Assembly: GCF_023499255.1 (NCBI RefSeq)
Contig: NZ_CP092183.1
Location: 751,501 to 815,500, forward strand
Source: Couchioplanes caeruleus
GTDB taxonomy: Bacteria; Actinomycetota; Actinomycetes; Mycobacteriales; Micromonosporaceae
Reading direction: 5' to 3'
Length of the DNA: 64,000 nucleotides
Positions 62,616-64,000 of this stretch are shown here, one piece after another; positions within the stretch are counted from its first letter, which is position 1, and every line of letters begins with the position of its first letter. Position numbers and translations under genes: made by a program. The notes under the pieces are model-generated. The model made no database searches and was not told the DNA's origin. It saw nothing but the letters and a program-made list of their open reading frames with translations.

Positions 62616-64000
62616 TCTTGACCACGTCCTCGAGCATGTTCTCCAGCGTCGCGGCCGTGAACGGCAGGCCGCTGACCTGGTTGAAGGGGACCGCGTCGAC
62701 CAGGAACCTCGCCCGGACCACGTGAGCCAGCTGGCCCAGGTTCATCTCCGGGATCACGACCTTGTCGTACGCCTTGAGCACCTCACCGAGGTTCGCCGGC
62801 AGCGGTGCCAGGTGCCGCAGGTGCGCCTGGGCGACCGGCAGGCCACGCTGGCGCAGGGCCCGGCAGGCGGCGCCGATGGGCCCGTACGTCGAGCCCCAGC
62901 CCAGCACCAGCACGCGGGCGTTCTCGTCCGGGTCCTCGACCTCGACGTCGGGGACGGGGATGTTCTCGATCCGCGCCGCGCGGGTGCGGACCATGAAGTC
63001 GTGGTTGGCCGGGTCGTAGGAGATGTCACCGGTCTTGTCGGCCTTCTCCAGGCCGCCGATGCGGTGCTCCAGGCCCGGCGTGCCGGGGACGGCCCACGGC
63101 CGGGCCATGGTCTCCGGATCCCTCAGGTACGGCAGGAAGCGCCCGTCCTCGGTGTTCGGCTCGGTGGCGAACGACACCTGCAGGTCCGGCAGCTCGGAAA
63201 CCTCGGGCAGCAGCCACGGCTCGGAGCCGTTGGCCACGTAGTTGTCGGAGAGCAGGATGACCGGCGTGCGGTAGGTCAGCGCGATCCGCGCCGCCTCGAT
63301 GGCCGCGTGGAAGCAGTCCGACGGAGACTTCGGCGCGATCACCGCGAGCGGGGCCTCGCCGTGGCGGCCGTACAGCGCCATGTTGAGGTCGGCCTGCTCG
63401 GTCTTGGTCGGCATGCCCGTCGACGGGCCGGCACGCTGCACGTCGACGATGACCAGCGGCAGCTCCAGCGCGATGGCCAGCGAGATCGTCTCGCCCTTGA
63501 GCGCCACGCCGGGGCCCGAGGTCGTGGTGACGCCGAGCGCGCCGCCGTACGAGGCGCCGAGCGCCGCACCGACCGCGGCGATCTCGTCCTCGGCCTGCAT
63601 GGTGGTGATGCCGAACTTCTTGTGCTTGCTCAGCTCGTGCAGGATGTCCGACGCCGGGGTGATCGGGTACGCGCCCAGGAACACCGGCAGCTTGGCGCGC
63701 ACACCGGCCGCCACCAGGCCCAGCGCGAGCGCCGCGTTCCCGGTGATGTTGCGGTACGTCCCCGGCAGCATCTTGGCCGGCTTGACCTCGTAGCGCACCG
63801 AGAAGGACTCGGTGGTCTCGCCGTAGTTCCAGCCCGCCTGGAAGGCCGTCTTGTTCGCGGCGACCAGCTCGGGGCGCTTGGCGAACTTGCGCTCGAGGAA
63901 CCGCAGCGTCGACGCGTACGGCCGCGAATACATCCAGCTGAGCAGGCCGAGCGCGAACATGTTCTTGGCCCGCTCGGCGTCCTTCTTCGACAGGCCGGAG
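62608..64000 (-). CDS. korA: 2-oxoacid:ferredoxin oxidoreductase, alpha subunit (N-terminus beyond window)
   Basis: 464 codons are present; the start lies past base 64000. The visible part begins in the gamma domain (SGLSKKDAERAKNMFALGLL) and continues into the alpha domain: GNAALALGLVAAGVRAKLPV, YPITPASDILHELSKHKKFG, QAEDEIAAVGAALGASYGGA and VTTSGPGVALKGETISLAIA. VLVLGWGSTYGPIGAACRAL is near the end. It pairs with KorB and passes electrons to ferredoxin. The gamma-alpha fusion is the usual actinobacterial KorA form. Confidence 0.94.
   Translation of the reverse strand, partial: SGLSKKDAERAKNMFALGLLSWMYSRPYASTLRFLERKFAKRPELVAANKTAFQAGWNYGETTESFSVRYEVKPAKMLPGTYRNITGNAALALGLVAAGVRAKLPVFLGAYPITPASDILHELSKHKKFGITTMQAEDEIAAVGAALGASYGGALGVTTTSGPGVALKGETISLAIALELPLVIVDVQRAGPSTGMPTKTEQADLNMALYGRHGEAPLAVIAPKSPSDCFHAAIEAARIALTYRTPVILLSDNYVANGSEPWLLPEVSELPDLQVSFATEPNTEDGRFLPYLRDPETMARPWAVPGTPGLEHRIGGLEKADKTGDISYDPANHDFMVRTRAARIENIPVPDVEVEDPDENARVLVLGWGSTYGPIGAACRALRQRGLPVAQAHLRHLAPLPANLGEVLKAYDKVVIPEMNLGQLAHVVRARFLVDAVPFNQVSGLPFTAATLENMLEDVVKNG

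Overview
The window is high-GC actinobacterial DNA, most likely from a motile, sporulating Micromonosporaceae such as Actinoplanes. Four things point there: flagellar genes (flagellin, FlgN-like chaperone, FlgK, FlgL, FliW, CsrA), mycothiol synthesis (mshA), a BldN-type sigma factor with its anti-sigma factor, and a gene order that from about 16.8 kb to 49.8 kb follows the mycobacterial segment mshA - YbjN - gpm - senX3 - regX3 - conserved hypotheticals - HTH - bS22 - epimerase - acyltransferase - glutaredoxin - hemA - hemC - hemD - hemB. The species is inferred from content; no database was searched.

Layout. 0-4.4 kb: a truncated flagellin gene faces the operon flgN-flgK-flgL-fliW-csrA, and both sides carry sigma-28-like promoters. 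4.4-13.2 kb: a secreted M23 peptidase, a membrane chemoreceptor, a PHP-domain protein, an SRPBCC protein, a PAS histidine kinase, a DUF7455 protein, a subtilase broken by a one-base frameshift, and a receiver-only response regulator. 13.2-20 kb: a secreted GH26-like hydrolase, a methyltransferase/SDR pair, mshA with its YbjN partner, and an MFS exporter. 20-25.7 kb: a soluble chemoreceptor with five exactly in-phase 366-bp PAS repeats, overlapping a triple-CheW protein and preceded by two perfect sigma-28-like promoters, then a GNAT gene with a leader ORF. 25.7-31 kb: a second, paralogous MFS gene, gpmA, phoU, senX3 and regX3. Two unusual hairpin elements sharing an identical core bracket phoU-senX3-regX3.

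31-43.7 kb: a cysteine-rich conserved protein, a TIM-barrel isomerase, a repeat-rich gap, a CGNR regulator, proline dehydrogenase, an excisionase-type HTH, bS22, an epimerase and a PlsC acyltransferase with repeat tails, the rsbN-bldN pair, an acyl-CoA ligase, a glutaredoxin-like protein and a HAD phosphatase. 43.7-49.8 kb: rex with its own operator, running into hemA-hemC-hemD/cobA and then hemB, which ties tetrapyrrole synthesis to NADH/NAD+ state. 50-64 kb: a secreted nuclease, a double GNAT protein, a lytic transglycosylase, an FmdB protein, a cyclase-ATPase regulator, a secreted phospholipase A2, a potassium channel, and korB with a truncated korA.

Two themes recur. Flagellar and chemotaxis control is readable from the DNA (sigma-28-like sites plus FliW/CsrA). 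The genome also tolerates short tandem repeats, both between genes (33.1, 48.5, 50.1 and 55.8 kb) and in linkers inside proteins. I saw no tRNA, rRNA, insertion sequence, CRISPR array or prophage.
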